A DNA stretch of 64,000 bases from DATBGO01 sp963695645 (GCA_963695645.1 CAVOHC010000014.1:15682-79681), one strand, 5' to 3'; counted from the first letter of the stretch, positions 35,401 to 44,741 are shown. The notes: a model not told the origin generated them from the letters alone. Numbers and translations are program-made.

Positions 35401-36140
35401 AGCAGGGCGTTGAAGTTCGCCGGGCTAACCGAGTACTGGTTGCAGTCGTTGTCGCAGATGTGGTGGAAGACCAGCACGCTCCAGCCGCCGCCCGGTTCGG
35501 CCTGGGTGACTAACTGCTCCATCTGGGCGAGGGTCCAGTCGTCCTGGATGGACGAGGGGGCCCGGACGCCATACGGGTCTTTCGGCGGGATCGTCTCGGC
35601 CAGCGGGCATCCGCTCAGGCAGCCGTAGGGCTGCGAGGTGATGTCGCCATCCTGCCGCGCGGAGTTGAAGCCGCACTGCTGGACGATCCCCTCCGTCGCC
35701 GTGTTGTAGGCGGCGTACGGGTAGGCGAAGTCGGTCACCGGGAAGCCCCAGCCGAGCAGGGTGTCCCGGCTATCACAGATCTCCCTGGTCGCCTCGTCAT
35801 TGCTGATCTGGGTGAGGTTGGGGTGCAGCACCGTGTGGCCGCCGATCTCGTTGCCGGCGTTGTAGATGGCCTGCAGCTGCGGCACGGTCAGGGAGCCGCT
35901 GTCGACCCCGACCTGCCCGGTGATCGCATAGAACGTCCCGTGCATCCCGTGTGACTCCAGCGCAGGGAGGGCGTTGGTGTACTGATCTTCATCGCTGTCG
36001 TCGAAGGTGAGCGAAACAGTCAAGTGCGGTGTAGCGGCCCGTGCGGGCGCGGCCGGGCCGGTGATCCCCAGCAATAAGAGAAGGGCGGACATAATGGCGA
36101 GGGCGGCATACCTGACCGGCCGGCCAGCGTTAACTATCAT
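32490..36140 (-). CDS. Secreted multi-modular polysaccharide deacetylase (NodB/CE4 family)
   Basis: 1216 residues from ATG 36140, which follows TAGGAGGC. Signal peptide: VRYAALAIMSALLLLLG ending PAARA. NodB domain about 38-275: catalytic/metal Asp pair in SLTFDDSDED, HxxxH ligands in GGHTVLHPNL, the FAYPYAAYN loop and VFHHI. Then a first, diverged jelly-roll-like module (PSVETDDQYNPGTPSCW) and three near-identical 257-residue units, each one Ig-like domain (GPVTFTANASSPVGIAKVAF) plus one carbohydrate-binding-like domain (NLLANASLETNTGGG). Secreted enzyme that removes acetyl groups from an N-acetylated polymer, held on it by the modules. Divergent from the polysaccharide genes at 36.6 kb. Confidence 0.92.
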   Translation of the reverse strand: MIVNAGRPVRYAALAIMSALLLLLGITGPAAPARAATPHLTVSLTFDDSDEDQYTNALPALESHGMHGTFYAITGQVGVDSGSLTVPQLQAIYNAGNEIGGHTVLHPNLTQISNDEATREICDSRDTLLGWGFPVTDFAYPYAAYNTATEGIVQQCGFNSARQDGDITSQPYGCLSGCPLAETIPPKDPYGVRAPSSIQDDWTLAQMEQLVTQAEPGGGWSVLVFHHICDNDCNQYSVSPANFNALLTWLQTQNVTIETVSQVIGGPVQPAVTAPAVPPAPPGTNGVANPSVETDDQYNPGTPSCWSASTSAGDTASFAETKTAHTGSVGETVTMSSYTSGNAALIIKQDLGQCSPSAVAGDAYLVSGWYQSTVPTRFLFWYRDANGGWHSWTKSPQFAAASSWTQATWATPAVPAGATALSFGMDIEAAGTLTTDDYSLIDSGGPPSTPAVSVTGPAPGATLTGPVTFTASASSPVGIAKVAFLVDGVVVATATSSPYTATWDSSTVGDGPVTITAQATDTAGTKTTTAGQAATVSNAASRGGNLLANASLETNTGGGTVPDCWQQASSGTNTATWAYTTSGHTGSHAENLTITAYTSGDRKFLTAQGTSACSPRVTAGSAYTLGAWYQSTQPTRLAVYYLSATGSWTYWTESPAFAASSTWAHATWTTPAVPAGATAVSFGTSLAAAGSLTTDDYTMTAGAPAPPAVSLTGPAAGATLTGPVTFTANASSPVGIAKVAFLVDGAVVATATSSPYTATWDSSTVGDGPVTITAQATDTAGTKTTTAGQAATVANAASRGGNLLANASLETNTGGGTVPDCWQQASSGTNTATWAYTTSGHTGSHAENLTITAYTSGDRKLLTAQGTSACSPRVTAGSAYTLGAWYQSTQPTRLAVYYLSATGSWTYWTESPAFAASSTWAHATWTTPAVPAGATAVSFGTSLAAAGSLTTDDYTMTAGAPAPPAVSLTGPAPGATLTGPVTFTANASSPVGIAKVAFLVDGAVVATATSSPYTATWDSSTVGDGPVTITAQATDTAGTKTTTAGQAATVSNAASRGGNLLANASLETNTGGGTVPDCWQQASSGTNTATWAYTTSGHTGSHAENLTITAYTSGDRKLLTAQGTSACSPRVTAGSAYTLGAWYQSTQPTRLAVYYLSATGSWTYWTESPAFAASSSWAHATWTTPAVPAGATALSFGTNLAAAGSLTTDDYTMTAS
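32499..34811. repeat. Three tandem 771-bp units inside the deacetylase gene
   Basis: Unit boundaries can be set at 32499, 33270 and 34041 by the recurring ggtcatggtgtagtcgtcgg block. The spacing is exactly 771 bp each time, and the units differ at only a small number of positions. A fourth, diverged module is located at about 34812-35290. Confidence 0.96.
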
Positions 36141-36661
36141 GGCAAAGCCTCCTAAAGGGACGCCACCTGTGTCGCCGGGCGAGTTATCGGACATGCCCGC
36201 ACGCCCTATCCTCTCATATTTCAAAAGACGAAGTAAATATAGATCCTGCATCTAGTGCACGCAGCATCGTCGGCTGTGCGGCTGTCATTACATAGGCGGC
36301 GTGTAACCATAATCACGAACATTTAGGTAGCGATCGGCACCGGTAGCCGCCCGGCCGGCACTGCCGGCGAGCGCGCATGACAGGTGTGGTCCTCCCGGCT
36401 GGAAGCACCTGACCTGCGGCGTCGCTGGCTCCAGTCCTGGCGTGCCGCTACCGGAAGGCCCGCAATCCCCCCCGTTCGGGGAGTATCTATGAAATCGGGC
36501 AATATAAAACCAGGGCAGGTGCGCGCCAATCAGCTTGCCTTTCACTGGCAATCCACGGCGCGGTTAGCTGAACAAGTGCAGTATGCTGGGCGGCCAGCGG
36601 GCTGGCTAAAGGTTCCGCAAGCCATAGTCCGGGGCTTTGGTGCTGATTAGGGGGATATAAG
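36141..36661. other. 521-bp divergent promoter region of the polysaccharide genes
   Basis: Lies between the leftward deacetylase and the rightward dehydrogenase. AT-richer than its surroundings (for example 36225-36325 and 36640-36660). A GGGGGATAT stretch just before the TTG start recurs before the LamG gene at 43757. Short ORFs here are not credible. Confidence 0.55.
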
Positions 36662-37921
36662 TTGTCTAGCGATCTGCTGGTCATCGGCCTCGGGTATGTC
36701 GGGCTTCCGCTCGCCCGCGAAGCGGCTTTATCGGGGCTCAGAGTCGTCGGCTACGACCTGAATCAGGAACTAGTCGCCGGGCTGAATTCCGGCCGCTCAC
36801 ATGTCGGTGACATCCCGGCCGCCGACATCGCCGGCATGCTGGCGAAGGGCTTCCGCGCGACGACGATGGAGTCCGAGGCGGGGGCTCCGGACACCATCGT
36901 GATCTGCGTGCCCACGCCGCTGTCGGCGGACAGCACGCCCGATCTGACCGCGGTCTCGGCAGCGGCCCAGCTGGCCGGGCGGCTGCTCCGGCCAGGCATG
37001 CTCGTGGTGCTGGAGTCCACCACCTACCCGGGAACGACCGATGAGGTCGTGCGGCCATTGCTCGAGAAGGTTTCCGGGCTTACCGCCGGGGTGGACTTCT
37101 CGCTGGCGTTCTCCCCCGAGCGGATCGACCCTGGCAACCCGGACTTCGGGCTCCGTAACACCCCCAAGGTCGTCGGCGGCCAGACCGCGTCCTGCGCCGA
37201 CGCCGCCACGCGCTTCTACGGCAAGCTGTGCGACCAGGTGGTCCGCGCCCGGTCCGCGCGTGAGGCCGAGATGGCCAAGCTGCTGGAGAACACCTACCGG
37301 CACGTGAACATCGCGCTGGTCAACGAGATGGCGGTGTTCTGCCATGAGCTCGGCATCGACCTGTGGGACTCCATCAGGTGCGCGGCCACCAAGCCGTTCG
37401 GCTTCCAGGCCTTCTACCCGGGCCCGGGCGTCGGCGGCCACTGCATCCCGATCGACCCGAACTACCTGGGCTATAAGGTCCGGACGCTGGGCTACCCGTT
37501 CCGGTTCGTCGAGCTCGCCCAGGAGATCAACTGCAGGATGCCCGGCTACGTGGTAGACCGGGCCGTCGAGCTGCTCAACGAGGCCGCCAAGCCACTGAAC
37601 GGGGCCCGCGTCCTGCTACTTGGCGTCACTTACAAGAAGGACGTCGCCGACCAGCGCGAGTCCCCCGTCAAGGTGATCGGTAGCAAGCTACGCTCCCGCG
37701 GTGCCGAGCTGGCCTACCACGACCCGCACGTGGCCCGCTGGTCGGTCGGCGGCCAGCCGGTCCGCCGGGCCGAGGACATGGACGCCGAGGTCGCCAGCGC
37801 CGACCTGGTGATACTGCTCCAGGATCATACGGCCTACGACCTGGACCAGCTCTCCCGCAATGCCCGGCTGATCCTCGACACCCGGGGACGCATCGCGGGG
37901 GCGCATATCGCGAGACTCTGA
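36662..37921 (+). CDS. UDP-sugar 6-dehydrogenase (UDP-GlcNAc/ManNAc or UDP-Glc type)
   Basis: 419 residues, TTG start. NAD+-binding VIGLGYVGLPLAREAALSG, CVPTPLSADSTPDLT, STTYPGTTDEVV, SPERIDPGNP and the catalytic Cys in GPGVGGHCIPIDPNYL. The GVGGHCIPIDPxYL form with LLGVTYKKDVADQRESP is closest to the WecC/TviB branch that oxidises UDP-N-acetylhexosamines to uronates; plain UDP-glucose dehydrogenase usually has a GFGGSCxPKD motif. It would supply UDP-uronate to the GT2 synthase encoded 200 bp downstream. Confidence 0.9.
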   Translation: MSSDLLVIGLGYVGLPLAREAALSGLRVVGYDLNQELVAGLNSGRSHVGDIPAADIAGMLAKGFRATTMESEAGAPDTIVICVPTPLSADSTPDLTAVSAAAQLAGRLLRPGMLVVLESTTYPGTTDEVVRPLLEKVSGLTAGVDFSLAFSPERIDPGNPDFGLRNTPKVVGGQTASCADAATRFYGKLCDQVVRARSAREAEMAKLLENTYRHVNIALVNEMAVFCHELGIDLWDSIRCAATKPFGFQAFYPGPGVGGHCIPIDPNYLGYKVRTLGYPFRFVELAQEINCRMPGYVVDRAVELLNEAAKPLNGARVLLLGVTYKKDVADQRESPVKVIGSKLRSRGAELAYHDPHVARWSVGGQPVRRAEDMDAEVASADLVILLQDHTAYDLDQLSRNARLILDTRGRIAGAHIARL

Positions 37922-38121
37922 GGCAATCACGGCTGTGCCCGAAACCCGGCGCAGCCCAGGGCGCCGGGCCCGGGCCGACTGCGTCGGCGGCCCCGGCAGC
38001 GCCGAGACCCTGCGCACCTTCGCCCCCCGTCAGGAAGCAACGTGAAACGAGCGTCTGCAGTAGCTCCCGGCCCGCTGGCTACCACGGGCTCCCGCACCGT
38101 ATTCCGGGCACTCTGACCGCC

Positions 38122-39567
38122 ATGGACTCGCGGCTACCTGCCGTTCTCAAGCCCGGCGGGCCAGCAGCGCCGCGGCGGGTCGGGCATCGCCGGCACGCGC
38201 AGCCGGCGCTGCGCACGCGCCTGCGTGGCCTGCCGCTGGTCGCGGTGCTGGCTCTCCTCACCCTGCTGGCGCTGAAGATCGAGTTCAAGAACCCGGACTC
38301 GAACGACGCCTTCTACGCCTACGGCATCGCCGTGACTGCGGTGATCTTGGTCACGATGACAATATCGTTCGGCTTCTACCGTGATCAGGCCCTCGTCGCG
38401 CGGGCCAGGCAGCCGGACTTAGACCTGGCACGTGGCCAGCGGTCCAGCTGGCCGCTTGTCAGCTGTGTCGTGGCCGTTCACAACGAGGAAGTGCTGGTGC
38501 GCCAGTGCATTGCGTCGATGGCGGCTCAGACTTATCCGAACACCGAGCTGATCGTCGTCGATGATGCGTCGACCGACAATACCCGGGCAGTGCTGCGGGA
38601 ACTCGCCGCGAAGTACCCGTTGACACTGATCGAGCTTCCCAGTAATCACGGGAAGAAGGGCGCGCTCGCAGCCGGCGTGCTGCAGTCCAGCGGGACGATC
38701 ATGGCTTTTGCCGACAGTGATACGGTCTGGGCGCATAATGCGCTAGAAATGGCGGTACCGATATTCATAGCTGACGAGGAAGTGGGCGCGGTCAGCGGAC
38801 ACTGCCGGGCGCTGAACGGCGATACCAACATCCTCACGAGGATTCAGGACTCCTGGTACGAGGGGCAGTTCTCGGTCCGAAAGGCATTCGAGAGCGTGTT
38901 CGGCGCCGTCACCTGCGTATCGGGGCCGCTGGCCTTCTTCCGGCGGTCGGCCGTCTACAATTACATGCCGGCCTGGGAGGCCGACACATTTCTCGGCCAG
39001 GAGTTCCGGTTCGCGACGGACCGGACGCTGACGGCCTATGTGCTCGGCGGTAGCTACCTCGGCCCGAGGGTGCTGCCACGCCACGCCGACTCACCCTTCG
39101 CGGCGCCGGAATACCCGGTACGCGACTGGAGAATTGTCTACTCCAAGTCGACCCGGGCCTGGACCAACGTGCCCCCGAACTTCAGCGGGATGATCAAGCA
39201 GCAGGTTCGCTGGAAGAAGAGTTTCATCCGCAATGTCGCCGTGACCGGCCGGTTCTACTGGCGCCGGCCGCTGCTGCCGGCGTTGTTCTACTACGTGCAT
39301 GTGGCATTCGTGTTCGCCGGGCCCTTCGTGGCGGCCCGGCACCTGATTTACCTGCCATTGCACGGGGATCCCATGTCGATGGTGCTGTACCTGGCCGGCA
39401 TAGCAATCATCGGGCTGAGCTTCGGCCTCGCCTTCCGCCATGAGAATCCCGGCTCGCGGCGATGGCTTTACCGGCCCTTGATGAGTCTCATGTCCACGGT
39501 GATATTTACGTGGCTGATCTTCTACGCCGCCACGACTATCAAGAGGATGACATGGTTCCGCGGATAA
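38122..39567 (+). CDS. Hyaluronan-synthase-like processive glycosyltransferase (GT2)
   Basis: 481 residues. Two N-terminal membrane helices (about 36-53 and 66-85), cytosolic GT2 domain, and four C-terminal helices. Motifs: VAVHNEEVLVRQCI, IVVDDASTDNT, FADSDTVW (DxD), TDRTLTAYVLGG and the QQVRWKKSF form of QxxRW. The layout matches HasA-type enzymes that polymerise and export a polysaccharide through the same protein. Its end overlaps the lyase-deacetylase gene by 16 bp. Confidence 0.9.
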   Translation: MDSRLPAVLKPGGPAAPRRVGHRRHAQPALRTRLRGLPLVAVLALLTLLALKIEFKNPDSNDAFYAYGIAVTAVILVTMTISFGFYRDQALVARARQPDLDLARGQRSSWPLVSCVVAVHNEEVLVRQCIASMAAQTYPNTELIVVDDASTDNTRAVLRELAAKYPLTLIELPSNHGKKGALAAGVLQSSGTIMAFADSDTVWAHNALEMAVPIFIADEEVGAVSGHCRALNGDTNILTRIQDSWYEGQFSVRKAFESVFGAVTCVSGPLAFFRRSAVYNYMPAWEADTFLGQEFRFATDRTLTAYVLGGSYLGPRVLPRHADSPFAAPEYPVRDWRIVYSKSTRAWTNVPPNFSGMIKQQVRWKKSFIRNVAVTGRFYWRRPLLPALFYYVHVAFVFAGPFVAARHLIYLPLHGDPMSMVLYLAGIAIIGLSFGLAFRHENPGSRRWLYRPLMSLMSTVIFTWLIFYAATTIKRMTWFRG

Positions 39568-42500
39568 GCAGGGGGAAGCGCGTCGCGAAGTCCCGGGATC
39601 GCCGGGAAAGCATAGTCGGGCGCCTTTTCTTCGAGATCGCGATCGGTGCCGTCATCGTGGCAATCTTCAGCCTGAAGATCCTTAACTATGCCGATCCGCA
39701 CGTCCTGCTCTCATCCAACGTCGGGCAGACGGTGGCACTTGCCTTTGATAACACTGTGAGCGCGATCGAGAATATCCCGTTCTTCAATCGTTGCCCCGGC
39801 CCGCTGAGCATGATGGAGGTTTCCGGCGGGTACGTGTGCGTTCAGGGAGCGCAGCACGGCACGTATGAGGAGATCTACACGTCATACCCGCTGGTCGGGG
39901 CGGGACGAGAGTCGATATATGCGAGCACCGACAAGGGCAGCATGGCCGCGGCGAACGATCTGCTGCGCAACAGGTTCGATCTGCCCCGGTACAAGCCGGT
40001 GCAGTTCCCGGCGCTCCCGACCTGGTCAGAGAACCCGCACAATGCGCAGTACTGGCGCTTTGAGTTCTACTCACTGCGGCCAAGCCTTAATCTTCTGTAC
40101 GCGTATCGCACCACCGGCAAGGTGGCATATGCGAAACAGCTGCTGAGGCTCGATCTGAGCTTCATCGCGGCGGAGCGAGGGTCACGGTGGGCGTGGGCAG
40201 ACCCGCACGCAACCGCCTTCAGGTGCATGGCGCTGGTCGACACGTGGTGGAAGCTGCGGCAGAATCATCAGCTGCCCGAGGCCGCCAGCACGGCGATCCT
40301 GACGGAACTGGAGAAGACCGGCCAGTTCCTGGCGGATCCGAATAACTATCAGCCGGGAGAAAATCACGGTACCAACGAGGCCGCGGCGCTCTACGGACTG
40401 GCGGTCGCCTTTCCCGGCCTGCCGCATGCCCAGCAGTGGCTGACGCTCGCCAGGGAGCGATTCCAATGGCAGCTGAACGAGGGCATCGATGCCGATGGGC
40501 AGCTAATAGAGAACTCGCCTTACTACGACTTCTATACCCTAGAGAAGTACTGGGAGATATATAGTTACTCGCGGGCCCAGGGCTACCCGATCAGCGCCAA
40601 CTTCGGGACCAGGCTGAGGACCATGATGCATTTTGCCACGTATATCCTCCAGCCAAATTCACAGATTCCGCTTATCGGCGCCTCGCTGCAGGCGACAATC
40701 GATGACTCTGGCGCGTACGCGAGTATGGCGGAGACTGATCCGGAGTTTCAGTATGTTCTCAGCCACGGAGCGCGCGGCTCCGTCCCGCCCGTTGACAGCA
40801 CGTACTTCCCGGCGTCCGCGCTCACGGTCATGCGCTCCGGATGGGGAGGCGGCGCTGAGTTCGCCCGCAGCACCTACGTCACGTACAACGTGGGCAAGTA
40901 CCGGACCGCGCACAGCGACCTCGACGCCCTGGGCCTCACCCTGTACGGGGAAGGCGGGGACCTGCTGACCGACCCCGGCCTCTACACCTACGCGCCTGGC
41001 GCGTACCACGACTACTTCCACGGCACCTTGTCACACAATACGGTTGCCGTCGACGGGAGATCGCAGCAGAAGGGTGACGGCACCGGCGCGAAGCTGGTCA
41101 GCAAGGACGGCGTGACATATCAGTCAGCGGAAAGCTCGCTATACGCTGGCGTGACTCATCGCCGTCTGGTCATGATGATCGACCCGGATCACGTGCTCGT
41201 CGTCGACCGGCTCAGCTCGGCAGCGGCGCACACGTACCAGCAGATGTTCCACCTGTTCCCCGGCGCCAGGCTGGCGAAAGCGGGCCTGACGGTGTCAGGG
41301 ACCGGCGGCACGCCGCGGCGAGAGATCACCATCCAGCAGCTACTGCCGGGCAGTATCACCGAGAGTGACACGATCAACCAGCGGGGCAAGCGACCCGATG
41401 GCCTGTGCTCGGTGAAATATGGCGCGCTCCTGCCCTGCTATTCGGTTGAATATGCGGACAAGGGAAAGGATGCCACCTTCGTCACCCTGCTGACGATCGG
41501 GGCCCCGCGGCAGGCCGGCTTCGCCATCAAGGTCGCCGATTCTGGCCAGCGCCTGCATATCGCCGACGGCCAGCGCGATCTCAGCGTCTCGCTGGGCGAG
41601 AGCACGGCGATCGCGCCAACGGCCAGGGCGACCGACCCGGCACCGCCAGCCGCGGCGGCGACGGTCGTCCCGGCGGCCTCAGCGCGAGGCAACTGGTCCG
41701 CAATGGGCTCCGGATCGGACTCGCACGGCAACGCGGGCGCGGGCCAGGACGGGGCTGTGGTCAGTCTCTCGACGAGCAGCGGGTCACCGGCGAGGCTGCA
41801 GGACAACGTCGTCCGGCTCGATCTGTCGCGGCAGAACGCCCGCCTCCGGCTGCGGGTCTCCGGACTCGCCGGGCTGAGTGAGCTGCGGCTGCGCTTGTCC
41901 AATGATCACTGGGCGAACTGGGTCAGCACCAGCCTGCTCGACGCCTACGCCAAGGACGACAACGGGCAGTGGGTGACCCTGCTCGTCGGCAGGAGCGGGC
42001 TGTGGGGTCCGGGCGGCGGATGGCGGGCGTCGTCACCTGGCTTTAACTGGGCAAAAATCGATGGCATGGAAATCGAGATGATCAATCGAAAGGCCGGCGG
42101 GCAGCCGTCGATGGTCAGCCTTGGCCAGCTCACGCTGGTGCCGGCGCAGAACTCGGGCAAGGTCGCGTTCATTTTCGACGATGGCCTGCAGACCATCCTG
42201 CCAGCCGCGAGTTATCTGCATGCGAACGGTATGCCAGGCAACGTCGCGACGATAGGGAAGTACGTTGACTATCCGACGCTTGGCTATCTCAACATGTACC
42301 AGCTGCGGTCGCTGCAGAACGGCTGGGGGTGGAATGTCGTTAACGAGACCCAGCAGGGTGTTAATGCGGTAAAAAACTATTATAACAGCCACAATGTCGC
42401 CAGCTATGGGAGCGACATAGTCCAGCAAGCCGGGTGGCTTGAAGCCAACCGGCTCAACTCCGCGCCGAACTGGCTTATCTATCCGTACGGATCGACAAAC

Positions 42501-42920
42501 CCCGCACTCGAACGCGTGGTAGCGCACTACTACATGTTCGCCCGGGTGCTGGCCGATGGCCTGGACGCGTACCCGTATGGTGACCCCCGCGAGATCACTG
42601 ACCTGGAGGTCCGTTCGCCAGGTGACATGGTAAGCAAAGCTTCGAAACTGACCACGCCTGCGGAGATAGCTTCGGCGGTTCATCAGGCGATGATCTATCA
42701 CATGACTCTGCTGCTGTCTTTTCATGGGATTCATTCTGAAGCGGCTGAGCGGCCTGGTTACCCCCTCGCCCTGTTCAAGCAGGTGGTCGACGACGTCCGC
42801 GAGTCAGGGATCAAAGTCGTGACCCTCAGCCAGCTGGACCGAAGCAACGGCGTGCCCGTCACGAACCGGATCTACTCCTCGGCCAGGCCTTCGCAGATCA
42901 CGGTCCAGATCAGCGGCTGA
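39552..42920 (+). CDS. Membrane-anchored heparinase II/III-like lyase fused to a polysaccharide deacetylase
   Basis: 1122 residues from ATG 39552 (MVPRISRGKR). One N-terminal membrane helix (SIVGRLFFEIAIGAVIVAIF), an alpha-barrel lyase domain with NYQPGENHGTNEAAALYG and GQLIENSPYYDFYTLEKYW, a beta-sandwich heparinase II/III-like C-part (RTAHSDLDALGLTLYGEGGD, YHDYFHGTLSHNTVAVDG), an Ala-rich linker, a beta domain, and from about 860 a NodB-like domain (VAFIFDDGLQTILPAASYL, LIYPYGSTN). Lyase and deacetylase would act on the polymer made by the synthase encoded just upstream. Translationally coupled to the GT2 gene. Confidence 0.85.
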   Translation: MVPRISRGKRVAKSRDRRESIVGRLFFEIAIGAVIVAIFSLKILNYADPHVLLSSNVGQTVALAFDNTVSAIENIPFFNRCPGPLSMMEVSGGYVCVQGAQHGTYEEIYTSYPLVGAGRESIYASTDKGSMAAANDLLRNRFDLPRYKPVQFPALPTWSENPHNAQYWRFEFYSLRPSLNLLYAYRTTGKVAYAKQLLRLDLSFIAAERGSRWAWADPHATAFRCMALVDTWWKLRQNHQLPEAASTAILTELEKTGQFLADPNNYQPGENHGTNEAAALYGLAVAFPGLPHAQQWLTLARERFQWQLNEGIDADGQLIENSPYYDFYTLEKYWEIYSYSRAQGYPISANFGTRLRTMMHFATYILQPNSQIPLIGASLQATIDDSGAYASMAETDPEFQYVLSHGARGSVPPVDSTYFPASALTVMRSGWGGGAEFARSTYVTYNVGKYRTAHSDLDALGLTLYGEGGDLLTDPGLYTYAPGAYHDYFHGTLSHNTVAVDGRSQQKGDGTGAKLVSKDGVTYQSAESSLYAGVTHRRLVMMIDPDHVLVVDRLSSAAAHTYQQMFHLFPGARLAKAGLTVSGTGGTPRREITIQQLLPGSITESDTINQRGKRPDGLCSVKYGALLPCYSVEYADKGKDATFVTLLTIGAPRQAGFAIKVADSGQRLHIADGQRDLSVSLGESTAIAPTARATDPAPPAAAATVVPAASARGNWSAMGSGSDSHGNAGAGQDGAVVSLSTSSGSPARLQDNVVRLDLSRQNARLRLRVSGLAGLSELRLRLSNDHWANWVSTSLLDAYAKDDNGQWVTLLVGRSGLWGPGGGWRASSPGFNWAKIDGMEIEMINRKAGGQPSMVSLGQLTLVPAQNSGKVAFIFDDGLQTILPAASYLHANGMPGNVATIGKYVDYPTLGYLNMYQLRSLQNGWGWNVVNETQQGVNAVKNYYNSHNVASYGSDIVQQAGWLEANRLNSAPNWLIYPYGSTNPALERVVAHYYMFARVLADGLDAYPYGDPREITDLEVRSPGDMVSKASKLTTPAEIASAVHQAMIYHMTLLLSFHGIHSEAAERPGYPLALFKQVVDDVRESGIKVVTLSQLDRSNGVPVTNRIYSSARPSQITVQISG

Positions 42921-43766
42921 CGATGGTGCCGTCGGCCCGGGCACCATAGCAGCACGCACCGCAGCAGCACGCACCGCAGCATTGCCGGACCGGCGGCACA
43001 GCCGGACCGGCGGCACTGCCGGACCGGCGGCACAGCCGGCCGGCGGCACAGCCGGACCGGCGGCACCAGCGAACGGTCCGGGCTCGCGAAGGATGCCGGC
43101 ATTTCCGGTAATCCGGAACTGTGGCGGCCCGGGTGCCGTCGCGTAGCAGCCGCTATCTCGGCAGCTCGCCGGCAGCACCGTGCGGCAGCAAAGGATTAAT
43201 TACTGTTCGTACTAGAACGATTACATCTAGTCAGCGAGGGTATCGCGGCGGAGGAGGACGTAAGCAGGCTTCACGCCCGTCGCGCACCACCCGCCGAGCG
43301 TCGAAAGGAGGCCGCAGATGAGCCAGACCAGCGGCAGGAGACCAGCGGCCCGATCGCCCGGGGACTTCGTCTCGGCCTCGCAGTTGACGGGGCACCACGA
43401 CCGCTGACCGCGGGTCCGTCATGCTCGCGCGAGGCACCGGCCAGCGCGCAGGACACGCATGGAGATCGCCGGCGCACGGTGCCAGTGCACGGGCAACCGC
43501 ACGGTGCCAGCGCACGGTCCCGGCACACGGGGCCGGCGATCGGTACCGGCACATAGGCAGGCGCATGGCCGACGGCAAGGTGCCCGTCACGCCGAGTTCG
43601 GGGCTGAAATGCCTCCAGCCCCCTATAGTCAAGGCCAGCCGCGACTCATATGACTCATAATGTTCCTCCCGAAGCGACCTAACATCCGACCCCCCCTGTG
43701 TGCCGGACGGCGCATAAAGAAGAGTGACGCAGATATCACCGCAAATCCAACAAGCAGGGGGATATC
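42921..43766. other. 846-bp gap with repeats and AT-rich promoter-like patch, no gene seen
   Basis: 42955-43075 holds imperfect 17-bp units of the type ggaccggcggcacagcc. 43190-43235 is AT-rich with attaattactgttcg and gattacatctag. 43455-43555 has repeats around cgcacggtgccag. Small ORFs on both strands have no ribosome sites or protein-like composition. The LamG gene start is preceded by CAGGGGG. Confidence 0.6.
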
Positions 43767-44741
43767 ATGTTTACTCGGAATACTCACCCGACCGGCGGGG
43801 GCCCGGCCCGGTCTCGATGGCTGGGCAGGAATCGGCTGGTCGCAGTCTCGGCCGCCCTAGCTGTGGTCGGCGCGGGCATAGTGGCGATCGTCGTCAGCCT
43901 CGTGTCCCCGACGGTTGCCGACTGCGCTGCGCCCCCGACACCAGTGAGCCCGCCCAGTGGGGTGACCGACGGTTATGACCGGCAGGTCCTGTCGTACAGC
44001 CCGGCAATGTACCTGACGTTCGCGCATCCGTCCGCGGCCACGGAGCCGGATTTGTCCGGCAACGGTCATACGGCCACATATCTGCCGGCCAAGAACCCGC
44101 CCGGCCAGGCCGCGCTTCCGAACGGTGACGTGGCCGCCTCATTCAATGGCGCGAATCAGTATGCGCAGGTTCCCTCATCGGGCGTGCTGTCTATTACTCA
44201 GACCGGCTGCCTTACGGTCGAAGCCTGGATCCGGGCGGCGACCAAGCAATTCCCTCACGAAGAGGGAACAGGCTATGTCTACATGCTCGGGAAAGGATCG
44301 CCCGATAAGTATGAGTATGCCATGCGGATGTATTCGGCCGTCAACACCGAGAAGCCAGAGCGGCCGAACCGGATATCTGGCTACGTGTGGAATCTGTCGG
44401 GCGGCCTGGGTTCGGGCGCATACTTCCAGGACGGTGGCGTGGTCGGCCCATGGATTATGGTCACGATGGTCGTGGACGCGCAGAAGACATCGTCGTGGCC
44501 CTACGGGTACATCGCGTTCTACAAGAACGGAGGCCTGCGGGGCAAGGTGAGCCTCAATCAATATCACGTGACGCCGCAGGCGTCGAGCGCTCCGTTTTGC
44601 ATCGGGACCCGGAACCTCACTTCCTATTTCGAGGGTGCCATCGGCAAGGTCGCGGTGTATGACTCCGCCCTGCCGCAGAGCGACATAGCGGCAACGTACA
44701 ACGCCATGGCGGCAACCGGAAAGGCGGCAACCGGAAAGTGA
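43767..44741 (+). CDS. Membrane-anchored LamG/concanavalin-like protein
   Basis: 324 residues. Signal anchor: basic GRNRLVAVSAALAVVGAG and a hydrophobic helix to about residue 48. The remainder is a LamG-type jelly roll: ATEPDLSGNGHTATY, VAASFNGANQYAQVP, LTVEAWIRAA, GKVAVYDSALPQSDIAATYN. It ends with a small repeat (MAATGKAATGK). Such domains bind carbohydrate or surface proteins. Directly downstream of the polysaccharide genes, it may bind the polymer at the cell surface. Confidence 0.88.
   Translation: MFTRNTHPTGGGPARSRWLGRNRLVAVSAALAVVGAGIVAIVVSLVSPTVADCAAPPTPVSPPSGVTDGYDRQVLSYSPAMYLTFAHPSAATEPDLSGNGHTATYLPAKNPPGQAALPNGDVAASFNGANQYAQVPSSGVLSITQTGCLTVEAWIRAATKQFPHEEGTGYVYMLGKGSPDKYEYAMRMYSAVNTEKPERPNRISGYVWNLSGGLGSGAYFQDGGVVGPWIMVTMVVDAQKTSSWPYGYIAFYKNGGLRGKVSLNQYHVTPQASSAPFCIGTRNLTSYFEGAIGKVAVYDSALPQSDIAATYNAMAATGKAATGK

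Noticed and set aside
32451..35513. Rightward 1020-codon ORF, Gly/Ala/Val/Arg-rich
   Set aside because: It is the antisense of the repeated deacetylase modules; open because of the high-GC codon pattern, with no domain or signal.
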